A stretch of DNA of 64,000 nt from Paraburkholderia sp. Tr-20389 (GCF_017104565.1 NZ_JAAGPD010000014.1:1-64000); one strand, 5' to 3'. Counted from the first letter of the stretch, positions 28,152 through 37,233 are shown. The notes: a model not told the origin generated them from the sequence alone. Made by a program: numbers and translations.

Positions 28152-29063
28152 ATGCGTCCACCGAAGCTCGATCTGAATCTGTTCGTCGTATTCGAAGCGA
28201 TCTACGACAAGCGCAACCTGACGCGCGCGGCCGAAACGCTGTTCATCACGCAGCCCGCCGTCAGCAACGCGCTCGCACGCATGCGCCGCGCGTTCGACGA
28301 TCCCCTCTTCGTCAGCACGCCGACGGGCATGGTGCCGACGCCGCTGTCCGAGAACATCATCGGCCGCGTGCGCGAGGCGCTGCAACTGCTGGAGACGAGC
28401 GCAACGGAAGGCGACGTGTTCGTGCCCGCCGCATCGGAGCGCACGTTTCGACTGAGCATGCCCGATCTGACCGAGGCGATCCTGCTGCCCGCGCTCGGCG
28501 AACTGCTGCAGCAGCAGGCGCCCGGCATGCGCATCGAAAGCTACTTCACGCCGCGCAGCGAAGTGGCCGCCGCGCTCGCAACGGGCAAGATCGACTTCGC
28601 GATCGACGTGCCGCTGATCGACGATCCGCAACTGCACCAGGTGCCGCTCGGCAGCGACCGTTACGCGTGCATGCTGCGTCACGACCACCCGTTCGCGGGC
28701 AATGCGTTGACGATGGACGACTATCTCGCGCTCGGCCACATCCAGGTATCGAGCCGCCGCCAGGGCAGCGGCCTCGTCGATGCCGAGCTGCACAAACTGG
28801 GCCGGCGCAGGCAGATGCAGATGCGCGTGCAGCACTACATGGTCGCGCCGCTGATCGCGCTGCGCACCGATCTCGCGCTGACGGCGCCCGTGCAATTGCT
28901 GCAACGCTACGACGCGCGCATTCTCGAACTGCCGTTTCCGCTCCCGAAACTCGAATGGCATCTGTACTGGCATCGCAGCGGCGAGCAGGACCAGGCGAAC
29001 CGCTGGGTGCGCGGCGAAGTAATCAGGCTGATGCAGGAGATGACCGCGCCGGATGCCGCCTGA
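28152..29063 (+). CDS. LysR-family transcriptional regulator
   Basis: A 303-residue LysR protein: N-terminal winged helix (LDLNLFVVFEAIYDKRNLTRAAE, residues about 6-28, then TQPAVSNALARMRRAFDDPLF) and a C-terminal periplasmic-binding-like effector domain. This subgroup (PCP/NodD/NahR-like) often controls catabolism of aromatic or acyl compounds. It is 65 bases after the acyl-CoA dehydrogenase on the same strand and may control that operon. No operator is obvious. Confidence 0.88.
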   Translation: MRPPKLDLNLFVVFEAIYDKRNLTRAAETLFITQPAVSNALARMRRAFDDPLFVSTPTGMVPTPLSENIIGRVREALQLLETSATEGDVFVPAASERTFRLSMPDLTEAILLPALGELLQQQAPGMRIESYFTPRSEVAAALATGKIDFAIDVPLIDDPQLHQVPLGSDRYACMLRHDHPFAGNALTMDDYLALGHIQVSSRRQGSGLVDAELHKLGRRRQMQMRVQHYMVAPLIALRTDLALTAPVQLLQRYDARILELPFPLPKLEWHLYWHRSGEQDQANRWVRGEVIRLMQEMTAPDAA

Positions 29064-29249
29064 CAACAAGGCAGCCAGGCATCGGCGTAGCGGGAAACAT
29101 CTGGTAAGGAACGACCTCTTTCCACGGCTGTTCCGCGGATTGGAAACAGCCTCTTTCGGCGATCATCGCTTGAATCCGAAGGCACGCGTACAGATTGCGT
29201 GCAGCCCTTCGCGACGAGACCTGAGCGAAACATCGACGTAGAGAAAGAC

Positions 29250-30497
29250 GTGAATACCTTGTTCGCACGAACGGTGCTGTTATCGGTGGCCATGTTGCTC
29301 GCCGTGCATATCGGTTATCGGCTGATCGAGTCCGTTTCTTTAGCCGCCGCCCCATTTCCGTCCAGCGCGCCTCGGCCGGGCGCCACGTATGCCGCACGCG
29401 ACGACGCCGCGCTCGATGCCGACGACACCACGGGCATCGGTCCCGCGCTGTCGATCCGTCCGCGTCTCGTCGATCTCGGCACGCCCGTTGCGCCGAGCCT
29501 GCGCACGGCCGTCTGGCTGCCCGCCGCGTCCCTGTCCATGCCGATAAGCGCACTCGCGCTCGCCGACGGCGCGTCGCCCGATATCTGGGACGACACACCC
29601 TTCGCGTTCGCCGACGACACGCGTTTCGCGCCGCTGATCCTGTCGCTGCCGGCCGCGTTGATCGCGCTGTGCGCGTACTGGTTCTGCCAGATGCGGCGTC
29701 ACCTGTGCGAACTCGCGCAACTGACCCGCAACGCAGACGCGGGCGGCACCACGTTGCGCGTGCCCGACCGCGGCGTGTGCGACGTGCGCCTGCTTGCGCG
29801 GGCACTGAACGATCTGATGGGCCGCCACAGCCAGGCGCTCGACGAACAGTCGACGGCGCTTGCGGGATTCTCGCGGCAGATCGATGCGCGCGTGGCCCGG
29901 CTGCGCGCGCGTGCGCTGAACGTCGCGCAATGGCACAAGCGCGTGGGATTCATCGAGGATATCGATCTGTTTTCGAACGTCGCGCGTCAGTTCGTCGACG
30001 TGGTGGGTCGCAGCGAAACCCAAGCCGCGCAGGTGTGCGTCGATGCCTGGCTGCACGATCGCTTCGTGCACGGCGCCGCGCTCGACGACGCGAAGATCGT
30101 GCTTCGGCTGAACGCCGGCGCGGACTTCGCGCTGCCGCGCAACGCGCTGGAACGGCTCGTCGGCAATCTGGTGGGCAATGCGCTTGCGCACGGCGCGCCG
30201 CCCGTCGAAATCTGCACGATGCGCGGCGTACGCACCTGGATGCTGAGCGTGCGCGATCACGGCAACGGCATCAGCGAACGCGACCTCGAAGCGGCAACGC
30301 AGCCGTTCGTACGGCTTGCATCGAACGAACCTCACGATGAAGACCTCAGCGAGCGCGGCGAACATTGGGGACTCGGGCTGTCGATCGTCAGCCGGCTCGC
30401 GCAGCATTGCGGCGCGAAGCTCAAGCTCGGCAATCACCCGGACGGCGGCCTGTGGGTGCGTGTGATCGTGCCGATGCACAAAGCCGTTCTGCATTGA
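29250..30497 (+). CDS. Histidine-kinase-like sensor lacking the phospho-acceptor histidine
   Basis: A protein of about 415 residues: one membrane helix, a periplasmic part of about 110 residues, a second helix (LILSLPAALIALCAYWF), a HAMP-like linker, a dimerisation helix and an intact HATPase domain (LVGNLVGNALAHG, DHGNGIS, GLGLSIVSRL). At the H-box, where relatives read SHDLRTPL, this protein has SRQIDARV, with arginine at residue 209. It may bind ATP and dimerise but should not autophosphorylate normally. No response regulator is adjacent. Starts are GTG only (29250, or 29199 giving 17 more residues). Confidence 0.72.
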   Translation: MNTLFARTVLLSVAMLLAVHIGYRLIESVSLAAAPFPSSAPRPGATYAARDDAALDADDTTGIGPALSIRPRLVDLGTPVAPSLRTAVWLPAASLSMPISALALADGASPDIWDDTPFAFADDTRFAPLILSLPAALIALCAYWFCQMRRHLCELAQLTRNADAGGTTLRVPDRGVCDVRLLARALNDLMGRHSQALDEQSTALAGFSRQIDARVARLRARALNVAQWHKRVGFIEDIDLFSNVARQFVDVVGRSETQAAQVCVDAWLHDRFVHGAALDDAKIVLRLNAGADFALPRNALERLVGNLVGNALAHGAPPVEICTMRGVRTWMLSVRDHGNGISERDLEAATQPFVRLASNEPHDEDLSERGEHWGLGLSIVSRLAQHCGAKLKLGNHPDGGLWVRVIVPMHKAVLH

Positions 30498-30659
30498 CGC
30501 GCCATGATCCGCTAGGCGATGCACCAAACGGGGGCGATATGCTTTCAATCTGTCTAAGGATCTCTTAAGGCAAGCGCTTTTAGTCTGTGGCCTTTGCGCC
30601 GCACCGCAGCAATATTCAGTCGATGCGGCGCCCATCAGCCACTTTCCCGCGCACACGTC

Positions 30660-31415
30660 ATGGATACAGCCAGCAAAGCCGTCGCCAAGGTACCCGAGCT
30701 CACGCTCGCATTCTGGATCATCAAGATCGCCGCCACCACGCTCGGCGAAACGGGCGGCGATGCCGCTTCGATGTCGATGAATCTGGGCTATCTGATCAGC
30801 ACTCTCATCTTCGCCGTCATCTTTATCGTCGCCGTGATCGCGCAGATCAAGGCCGACCGCTTCAATCCCGTGCTGTACTGGGTCACGATCATCGCGACGA
30901 CCACCGTCGGCACGACGCTCGCCGATTTCGCCGACCGTTCGCTCGGCATCGGCTATGCGGGCGGCAGCACATTGCTGCTGTTCCTGTTGCTGACGTCGCT
31001 GTTCGTCTGGTATCGCGTGATGGGTTCCGTGTCCGTGACCACCGTATCGTCGCCGAAGGCCGAAATGTTCTACTGGGTGACGATCATGTTTTCGCAAACG
31101 CTCGGCACTGCGCTCGGCGACTGGACGGCAGACACTGCCGGTCTCGGCTATGCGGGCGCGGCGCTGATCTTCGGCGGCTTGCTGCTCGCGATCGTGATCG
31201 CGTACTACGCGACGCAACTGCCGCGCACGCTGCTGTTCTGGGCGGCGTTCATCCTGACGCGGCCGCTCGGCGCCGTGGTCGGCGACTTCCTCGACAAGCC
31301 GATCGCGAACGGTGGTCTCGCGTTGAGCCGGTATGGCGCATCGATCGCGCTCGTTGCGTTCATTCTGGTGTGCGGGACGCTCTTCCGGCAACGTCCGGCC
31401 AGGGTTTCGCACTAG
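30660..31415 (+). CDS. COG4705-type membrane protein with fourfold repeat
   Basis: A 251-residue membrane protein with about eight helices built from four similar units (about residues 19-44, 73-100, 138-165, 193-221). Each has the pattern L/V-Gly-x-x-x-Gly/Ala-Asp, with the aspartates at 34, 89, 154 and 209. Four buried acids at regular spacing suggest a cation path or site; no function is known to me. About 160 bases separate it from the sensor gene, so co-expression is unproven. Confidence 0.75.
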   Translation: MDTASKAVAKVPELTLAFWIIKIAATTLGETGGDAASMSMNLGYLISTLIFAVIFIVAVIAQIKADRFNPVLYWVTIIATTTVGTTLADFADRSLGIGYAGGSTLLLFLLLTSLFVWYRVMGSVSVTTVSSPKAEMFYWVTIMFSQTLGTALGDWTADTAGLGYAGAALIFGGLLLAIVIAYYATQLPRTLLFWAAFILTRPLGAVVGDFLDKPIANGGLALSRYGASIALVAFILVCGTLFRQRPARVSH

Positions 31416-31450
31416 GGAGCGCATCGCGCGCTTCATCCCTTGCGCAGCGA

Positions 31451-31693
31451 TTAATTGCCAGAAGCGCGCCCGTGCGAACAATCGTCCGGGCGCACCTTGC
31501 TGCCACGTTCGGCGACGGGCACCTTGCAGTTGTCGACGCGCTGGTCGTCGCTCGCCTTGTCGCCCAATCGTTCCTTGAGCGTTTTGGGTTCGCTTGCCGC
31601 GGCGTCGCCTTGTGCTGCGGCGAGCGGGGACACCGCGCCGCACATCACGGCAAGCGCGGCGAACACACGCACGATCGCGAATGCTGACGGCAT
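31451..31693 (-). CDS. Small exported protein of unknown function
   Basis: An 80-residue protein with a signal peptide (hydrophobic VRVFAALAVMCGAVSPLAAA) and a short basic/acidic mature part with two cysteines (VDNCKVP and PDDCSHG). A strong ribosome site GGAGGG is eight bases before the ATG at 31691-31693, which makes this a real gene despite its size. The longer open frame upstream to 32011 is not supported. Confidence 0.65.
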   Translation of the reverse strand: MPSAFAIVRVFAALAVMCGAVSPLAAAQGDAAASEPKTLKERLGDKASDDQRVDNCKVPVAERGSKVRPDDCSHGRASGN

Positions 31694-31825
31694 CACACAC
31701 CCTCCACACGCGACACGCCGCAATAGCGCCAGAACTGCGTTGATTGTGATCTTTAATTGGTTCGCTTGCAGAACGGCCTTCGCTACATTCGAAGTCTGGA
31801 TCACACGCGACCATAAGGACAATCG

Positions 31826-32020
31826 ATGGCACGGGTTTGGGGCTTCGCATACTTCGCTCGGGCACGCACGTCGCCCCAGCGCCGCTCGCGCGTATTGCGC
31901 GACTTCCTGACGACGACAGCAGCCGCCCTCGCGCTGTGCTACTTCGGCACCACGCAAGCGGCGCCGCTTGCCGGCGTGCGCGGCAACGCGCATCGCACCG
32001 CTTGCGCTCATACGGCATAA
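31826..32020 (+). CDS. Possible small exported peptide
   Basis: A 64-residue frame with an arginine-rich start, a hydrophobic run (LTTTAAALALCYFG) ending TTQAAPLA that looks like a signal peptide, and a short tail. AAGGAC lies upstream of the ATG. It has no recognisable domain and may be non-coding; the mature peptide would be only about 20 residues. Confidence 0.35.
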   Translation: MARVWGFAYFARARTSPQRRSRVLRDFLTTTAAALALCYFGTTQAAPLAGVRGNAHRTACAHTA

Positions 32021-32099
32021 CGATAGTGCTCGATATTATTTGTGCGGCCACGAGCGTCTCTCTACGATCTCCGCATCTTCACCCGATAACTTCTGAACC

Positions 32100-32927
32100 A
32101 TGAAAACAACGACGACGCTCAAGGCCGCCTTTCTCTCCGTTCTGCTCACCTTCGGCATCGTGAGCGCACAGCCGGCGCTCGCCGCCGACAAGACGGTGCG
32201 CGTCGGCATCATGTCCGGCGAGGACGAGGACGTATGGCGCGCCGTCGCGGCCAATGCGGCGAAGCACGGCATCACCGTCAAGATCACGACGTTCTCCGAC
32301 TACACGCAGCCCAACGAAGCGCTCGCGCAGCACGATCTCGACGCGAATTCGTTCCAGCACAAGCCGTATCTCGATGCGCAGATCGCCGCGCGCCACTATG
32401 ACATCGTGCCTGTCGGCTTTACCTATGTGCAGCCGATCGGCCTCTACTCACGCAAAGTGAAGTCGGTCGCCGCACTGCCGCAGAACGCGACCATCGGCGT
32501 GCCGAACGACCCGAGCAACGAAGGCCGCGCGCTGCTGCTGTTGCAGGCCAACGGGCTCATCAAGCTGCGCCCCGACATCGGCCTGCTGCCGACGGCACGC
32601 GACATCGCGGACAACCCGAAGCACATCCAGATCAAGGAACTCGATGCGGGCATCGTCGGCCGCGCGATCGGCGATCTCGATGCAGCCGTCGTCAACACCG
32701 ACTGGGCGATCAAGGCGGGCATCCAGATTCCGCAGGAACGCATTGCGCAGGAGAAGGTGCCCGGCAATCCGTATCGCAACTTCATCGCGGTGAACGCGAA
32801 AGATGCGAAGGCGCCGTGGGTGAAGACGATCGTCGACAGCTACCAGCAGGCCAACGTCGCTTCGTCGATCCTGACCGTCTATCACGGCGCGACACTGCCC
32901 GCATGGGACGGCGCGCCGCAGCACTGA
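32100..32927 (+). CDS. MetQ/NlpA-family substrate-binding protein
   Basis: A 275-residue periplasmic binding protein of the D-methionine (MetQ/NlpA) family: VRVGIMSGEDEDVW, DLDANSFQHKPYLDAQI, GVPNDPSNEGRALLLL, and VNTDWAIKAGI. The signal peptide ends QPALAA and has no lipobox cysteine, so it should be soluble in the periplasm, unlike typical MetQ lipoproteins. No MetN or MetI gene is adjacent, so it must use a transporter encoded elsewhere or serve as a sensor. Confidence 0.85.
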   Translation: MKTTTTLKAAFLSVLLTFGIVSAQPALAADKTVRVGIMSGEDEDVWRAVAANAAKHGITVKITTFSDYTQPNEALAQHDLDANSFQHKPYLDAQIAARHYDIVPVGFTYVQPIGLYSRKVKSVAALPQNATIGVPNDPSNEGRALLLLQANGLIKLRPDIGLLPTARDIADNPKHIQIKELDAGIVGRAIGDLDAAVVNTDWAIKAGIQIPQERIAQEKVPGNPYRNFIAVNAKDAKAPWVKTIVDSYQQANVASSILTVYHGATLPAWDGAPQH

Positions 32928-33020
32928 GCGCGGCATACCCGGCACAGGTCGTACACGCAAAGGCGTTCGCGTGCATCTCGCAAGCGAACGCCCTCTCCTT
33001 CTTCAGCGCCTCGATCCCTC

Positions 33021-33998
33021 ATGTCTCTTGTCAAACCATCCCACGACCGGCGTACATTCCTGAAGCACTCGCTGGGTGCTGCCGCGGCTGTCGTGTCCAG
33101 CGCCGTGGTGCCCGCTGCGTTCGCGCAAGGCTCGTCACGTGTGTTGCGCATCGGCAATCAGAAGGGTTATCTGACGCTGCTCAAGGCACGCGGCACGCTC
33201 GAAAAGCGGCTCGCTCCGCTGAACGTATCGGTGAGCTGGACGGAGTTTGCAGCGGGCCCCGTGCAACTCGAAGCGCTGAACGTCGGTTCGATCGATTTCG
33301 GCGACGTCGGCGAAGCGCCGCCCATCTTCGCGCAGGCAGCGGGCGCGCCACTCGCCTACGTGGCGGCGACGGTCACGCGGCCGCAATCCGAAGCGGTGCT
33401 CGTGCCGCCGCAATCGGCGATACGCACTGTGAAGGATCTGAAGGGCAAGCGGGTTGCGTTCAACAAGGGCAGCAACGTCCATTACTTTCTCGTCAAACTG
33501 CTGCGTCAGCACGGACTGCGATACAGCGACGTGAACCCGGTATTCCTCGCACCCGCCGATGCACGCGCCGCGTTCGAACGCGCCTCGATCGATGCGTGGG
33601 TGATCTGGGATCCGTTCTTCGCGGCAGCGGAGAAATCGCTGGGCGCGCGCCTGATTGCGGATGCGAGCGGCGTGGTCGGCAATCGCGCGTTCTATTTTTC
33701 GTCGCAGCCGTATGCCGCGAAAAATCCCGACGTGATCCGCATCCTGATCGAGGAACTCGACAAGATCGATCGGTGGGGCAAGCAGAACAAGGATCAGCTC
33801 GCGAGCGAACTCGCGCAGCTATGGGGCCTGCCGAAGCCCGTCGTCGACGTGGTGGTGGGCCGTCAGCAGTTCGGCACCGAGCCGATTACCCGAGCGATAC
33901 TCGCCGAGCAGCAGCAGATCGCCGATACCTTCCTCGATCTCGGGCTGCTTCCGAAGCACATCGACGTGTCGAAGGCCGCGCCGCCAAATCTGGCTTGA
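33021..33998 (+). CDS. Aliphatic-sulfonate-type ABC binding protein (SsuA-like)
   Basis: A 325-residue binding protein of the SsuA/TauA/nitrate class. A twin-arginine-type signal (HDRRTFLK, then a hydrophobic stretch ending AAFAQ) suggests Tat export. Ligand-domain hallmarks are FAAGPVQLEALNVGSIDFG, LKGKRVAFNKGSNVHYFL and WVIWDPFFA. No SsuB/SsuC or monooxygenase gene adjoins, so it is an orphan. It follows the MetQ-like gene by 93 bases and could share its transcript; both may relate to sulfur sources, which is inference. Confidence 0.87.
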   Translation: MSLVKPSHDRRTFLKHSLGAAAAVVSSAVVPAAFAQGSSRVLRIGNQKGYLTLLKARGTLEKRLAPLNVSVSWTEFAAGPVQLEALNVGSIDFGDVGEAPPIFAQAAGAPLAYVAATVTRPQSEAVLVPPQSAIRTVKDLKGKRVAFNKGSNVHYFLVKLLRQHGLRYSDVNPVFLAPADARAAFERASIDAWVIWDPFFAAAEKSLGARLIADASGVVGNRAFYFSSQPYAAKNPDVIRILIEELDKIDRWGKQNKDQLASELAQLWGLPKPVVDVVVGRQQFGTEPITRAILAEQQQIADTFLDLGLLPKHIDVSKAAPPNLA

Positions 33999-34061
33999 CG
34001 ACCTGTTGCGCGCGTTGCCGTTACAATCCAGCACTTGGATCGGACACAGGCATATTGCGCG

Positions 34062-34472
34062 ATGAAATTCTCTCTTGCATCGACACTCGCGACAGCTGCT
34101 GCGGCAGCTCTCGCGCTTACGGGCACGGCGGCCATGGCGGCCACGCCCGGCAGCGGCGACAATCTCAGTTGTGCAATCGGCTATGTCACGGGCGTCGGCG
34201 GAGCCGCCGACAGCATGCGCGAATACCTGGCGACGCCGGACCGCGACCGCTACCGCTACGTCGCCGATCACCCGATTCAATGCAAGGTGTCCGACGACGG
34301 ACGCGCGACGGGCTGCACCGGCCTCGACAACCTGCGCCACGAGAAAGTAAGCGTGTATGACGAGATCGACAGCGCGACGATTTCCGTCGTCGCGCGCATC
34401 GAACTCGAACACGGGCAGACCTACCCCGCAATCATCGTTGTGCAGAAGAAGGACGTGCGCTGCGACGATTGA
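34062..34472 (+). CDS. Small exported protein of unknown function
   Basis: A 136-residue protein with a signal peptide ending AAMAA and a mature part with three or four cysteines (LSCAIGYV, IQCKVSDDG, GCTGLDN, VRCDD) probably forming disulfides. I do not recognise a family. The start ATG at 34062 gives a standard signal peptide; it follows the SsuA-like gene by about 60 bases. Confidence 0.7.
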   Translation: MKFSLASTLATAAAAALALTGTAAMAATPGSGDNLSCAIGYVTGVGGAADSMREYLATPDRDRYRYVADHPIQCKVSDDGRATGCTGLDNLRHEKVSVYDEIDSATISVVARIELEHGQTYPAIIVVQKKDVRCDD

Positions 34473-34506
34473 GAGACTTGCACCACGTCTTTCCCCGTCC
34501 GCACGG

Positions 34507-35796
34507 TCATTGATCTGCGTGCGCCAGCGCGACCTCGATTTCGGCCGTCATCTGGTCGAGCAGTCCACGCATAGGCGCAAAACTCGTGTGCACGAGATGC
34601 AGTTGATCGTCGAATGTGACCGCGCCGATCACCTGCTCGCCTTCGACACCCACGACAACCGACGGCCCCCACACAGCATCAAGCACGAGCGCTCCAAACT
34701 GCTTCGGCAGATCGACGACGCCGAGGTTCGTGATCACGGCATCGTTGCCGAATGCCTGAGCGAACACTGCCTTGGCCTCCGCCACGCCATTCACCGTGTC
34801 CAGAATCGCATGCGTGCCCAACACCTGCGCCGCAAGATGCGCCGGCGACTGGATGCCGGCGAAAGCCTGTGCCGCGAGACGCGCACGGCTCCACAGATCG
34901 GCATCGCGCGAGTGGTCGTCGGGATGCACGACGCCACTTGCGCACATCGCCAGATGATCGCTCCCACCCAGCAAGCGACGCCGCAGATCGACGGGCGATA
35001 GCACGCGCATCGGTTCGCGCGGCGTAGCGGCCGTCAGGAAACACACCGCCTTCGTGAAAGCCGCGACCAGCGCCGACTGAACCGACGTGCGCTCGATGCG
35101 GGCGCGCTCGCGCAAGTTGCGCGTGATCGCAGACGTCAACCGCAACGCTTCAATATGCGGCATCGAGCCATCAGGCTCGCGCATTGCGGGCGGCGTACGC
35201 ACGGGCGCGGCCGGCGCATCCGCGGCCGCAGGCACAGGCGCGCTGGGGTTGTTTGTCGGCATGCCATGCGTGCGTTCGATGAGACGCTCGACGGCCATCG
35301 TTTCCTGGCTGCGCACGAGCGGCTGTCCTGCCATCGCGCGCAACAGATCGCCGAGCAGCGAGGTCAGCGACACGCCGTCGGCGATCGAATGATGCGCGAC
35401 CAGCACGATGATCGAACGTTCTTCGCCATGAAGCAGCGTGGCGCGCATCAAGGGCGGATTCAGTTCGTCGAACGGTTGCGCGACTTGCGCGGCAGCTTCA
35501 TCCGTCCACTTCGTCGATTCGTACGGCTTCACCTGCAAGGGCACCGCGCCATGCGGAACGGGCGCGAACACAGGCGCGCCCCGGCTATCGCGTTCGATGC
35601 GCGACCAGACGAGCGGCGAACGATGCGCGACACAGTCGAGCGCGTCCTGCCATTGATCGACGCGCGTTCGGCCCGACACTTCGCCGGCCATGACGAAATG
35701 ATTCGGATGACTCTGGCTCAGCAGATAAAAGAATTTTTCGATCGCGCCCAACGAACGTGCGGTGCGTGACATGACGGGTTCAACTAGCGAATTCAT
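34507..35796 (-). CDS. Condensation-domain acyltransferase (PapA/WS-DGAT-like)
   Basis: A 429-residue protein of the CoA-dependent acyltransferase/condensation superfamily. The catalytic motif HHxxxDG is present as AHHSIADG, and the later DLRRRLL and NLGVVDLP blocks fit the second half. Relatives such as PapA5 join an acyl group to an alcohol or amine. No polyketide, peptide-synthetase or wax-ester gene is nearby, so substrate and product cannot be named. A proline/alanine-rich linker lies around residues 175-200. Confidence 0.7.
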   Translation of the reverse strand: MNSLVEPVMSRTARSLGAIEKFFYLLSQSHPNHFVMAGEVSGRTRVDQWQDALDCVAHRSPLVWSRIERDSRGAPVFAPVPHGAVPLQVKPYESTKWTDEAAAQVAQPFDELNPPLMRATLLHGEERSIIVLVAHHSIADGVSLTSLLGDLLRAMAGQPLVRSQETMAVERLIERTHGMPTNNPSAPVPAAADAPAAPVRTPPAMREPDGSMPHIEALRLTSAITRNLRERARIERTSVQSALVAAFTKAVCFLTAATPREPMRVLSPVDLRRRLLGGSDHLAMCASGVVHPDDHSRDADLWSRARLAAQAFAGIQSPAHLAAQVLGTHAILDTVNGVAEAKAVFAQAFGNDAVITNLGVVDLPKQFGALVLDAVWGPSVVVGVEGEQVIGAVTFDDQLHLVHTSFAPMRGLLDQMTAEIEVALAHADQ

Positions 35797-36138
35797 GACG
35801 TCCTTCCATGTTTGATTGACGGTTGCATCTGGAAGAACACCCGCCCCATTCCGCTTATTCCGTCGCAGTGCGCGTTTTCATCTCTGGATGATTTCGGCTA
35901 ACGCGATCAATAGCACGCTGCGCGCTTCATCCGATGCACATCGCGAAGTTGAATCGTGAGAAACGAAGCGCATTCGGAAACATCGTCATGTCGATAAAAC
36001 GCTGGAATAGCGCGGCAATGACAGGCGTTCTGAAGGAAGGCCTCGCTTCACGCAGGCCATTGAAATCGACAAGCAGATTTCAATTCAGATGTTTAGCCAT
36101 CCTGCTTACACGCATGACAACGAATGAGGAAGCTGATG
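35797..36138 (+). other. Intergenic region before the TIGR03118 gene
   Basis: A 342-base gap between divergent genes. Some short frames are open but lack ribosome sites or coding character. The last 40 bases are comparatively AT-rich and could hold the promoter of the lipoprotein gene. The ribosome site GAGGAAG lies at 36126-36132. I see no RNA structure or repeat of note. Confidence 0.4.
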
Positions 36139-37233
36139 ATGAAATCGTATAGATCGCTCATTGCAATCGCGCTCGCGGGTATCGCGGCGAGCGGACTCGC
36201 GGCCTGTGGCGGCGGTGACGACACGCCTCCCCCGCCTGCCAGTCCCTTCGTATCGACCGCACTGGTTTCGGACGGCAGCACGGCGGCGGCCCATACCGAT
36301 CCGAACCTGCAGAATGGCTGGGGCGTCGCGTTCAATCCGAAGGGCACCTTCTGGGTGTCGGACAACACGACACACAAGTCGACGCTCTACGACGGCAATG
36401 GTGTCGTGCAATCGCTCGTCGTGACGATTCCCGATGGACAGAATGGTCCTGCCGGCCCGACGGGCATCATCTTCAATTCGACGTCGGATTTCGTCATCAG
36501 CAGCGGCAGCAACAGCAGCAGCGCCGTCTTCGTCTGGGCCACCGATGCCGGCACGATCGCCGCGTGGTCGCCGAAAGTTCTGCCGACGCAAGCTGTCACC
36601 GCGTTCGACGACGCCAGCGGCGGCGCGAACTACAAAGGCTTGACCACGGCGACGCTGAACGGCCAGAACCTGCTTTATGCGGCCGATTTCCACAACGGCA
36701 AGATCGACGTGTTCAATGCGACGTTCCAGAAGATCCAGCTCGACGGACAGTTCAAGGATCCGAATCTTCCGGCGGGCTTCGCGCCGTTCGGCATTCAGAC
36801 GATCGGCAGCAACATCTTCGTCACGTACGCGCAGCAGAACGCGACGGCGAACGCGCAGGTCGTCGGCGCCGGCCTCGGCGTGCTCGACGAATTCGACTTG
36901 AGCGGCCATCTCGTCAGGCAGTTCGTGCATGCGGGCGGCGTGCTGAATGCGCCGTGGGGCATCGCGCAGGCGCCCGCGAACTTCGGTCCGTTGAGCAACG
37001 ACTTGCTGGTCGGCAACTTCGGCGACGGCACGATCGAAGCATTCGATCCCGCTACCGCGAAAGATCTCGGCAAGCTCACGCTGCACGACGGCCAGCCGTT
37101 TGCGCAAAAGGGTCTGTGGGGTATCAGCTTCGGCAACGACGTCGACAACCAGCCGAAAAACACGCTGTTCTATGCAGCGGGCCCGAGCAAGACGACGGGC
37201 ATGTTCGGTCGGATCGACGCGTCGGCGAATTGA
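36139..37233 (+). CDS. TIGR03118-family beta-propeller lipoprotein
   Basis: A 364-residue exported protein. The signal peptide ends in a lipobox (LAACGGG, Cys23), so it should be membrane-anchored. The mature part has repeating strands typical of an NHL-like beta-propeller (NGWGVAFNPKGTFWVSDN, NLLYAADFHNGKIDVFNA, NDLLVGNFGDGTIEAFDP). It is of the TIGR03118 family, whose function is unknown. I use the ATG at 36139, six bases after GAGGAAG; in-frame ATGs at 36124 and 36136 lie before or too near the ribosome site. Confidence 0.82.
   Translation: MKSYRSLIAIALAGIAASGLAACGGGDDTPPPPASPFVSTALVSDGSTAAAHTDPNLQNGWGVAFNPKGTFWVSDNTTHKSTLYDGNGVVQSLVVTIPDGQNGPAGPTGIIFNSTSDFVISSGSNSSSAVFVWATDAGTIAAWSPKVLPTQAVTAFDDASGGANYKGLTTATLNGQNLLYAADFHNGKIDVFNATFQKIQLDGQFKDPNLPAGFAPFGIQTIGSNIFVTYAQQNATANAQVVGAGLGVLDEFDLSGHLVRQFVHAGGVLNAPWGIAQAPANFGPLSNDLLVGNFGDGTIEAFDPATAKDLGKLTLHDGQPFAQKGLWGISFGNDVDNQPKNTLFYAAGPSKTTGMFGRIDASAN

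Noticed and set aside
25870-28161. A 763-codon minus strand open frame opposite the SDR and acyl-CoA dehydrogenase
   Set aside because: Antisense shadow with no domain; the + strand enzymes are unambiguous.
30498-30659. Metal-sensing riboswitch before the fourfold-repeat membrane protein
   Set aside because: I looked for yybP-ykoY-like conserved stretches and saw none.
29340-32051. A 903-codon minus strand open frame across the sensor and membrane-protein genes
   Set aside because: Same cause: composition is Arg/Gln-rich and the + strand genes carry real motifs and membrane helices.
35934-36152. A 72-codon + strand frame before the TIGR03118 gene
   Set aside because: It overlaps the start of the real gene in another frame and has no clear ribosome site or recognisable features.
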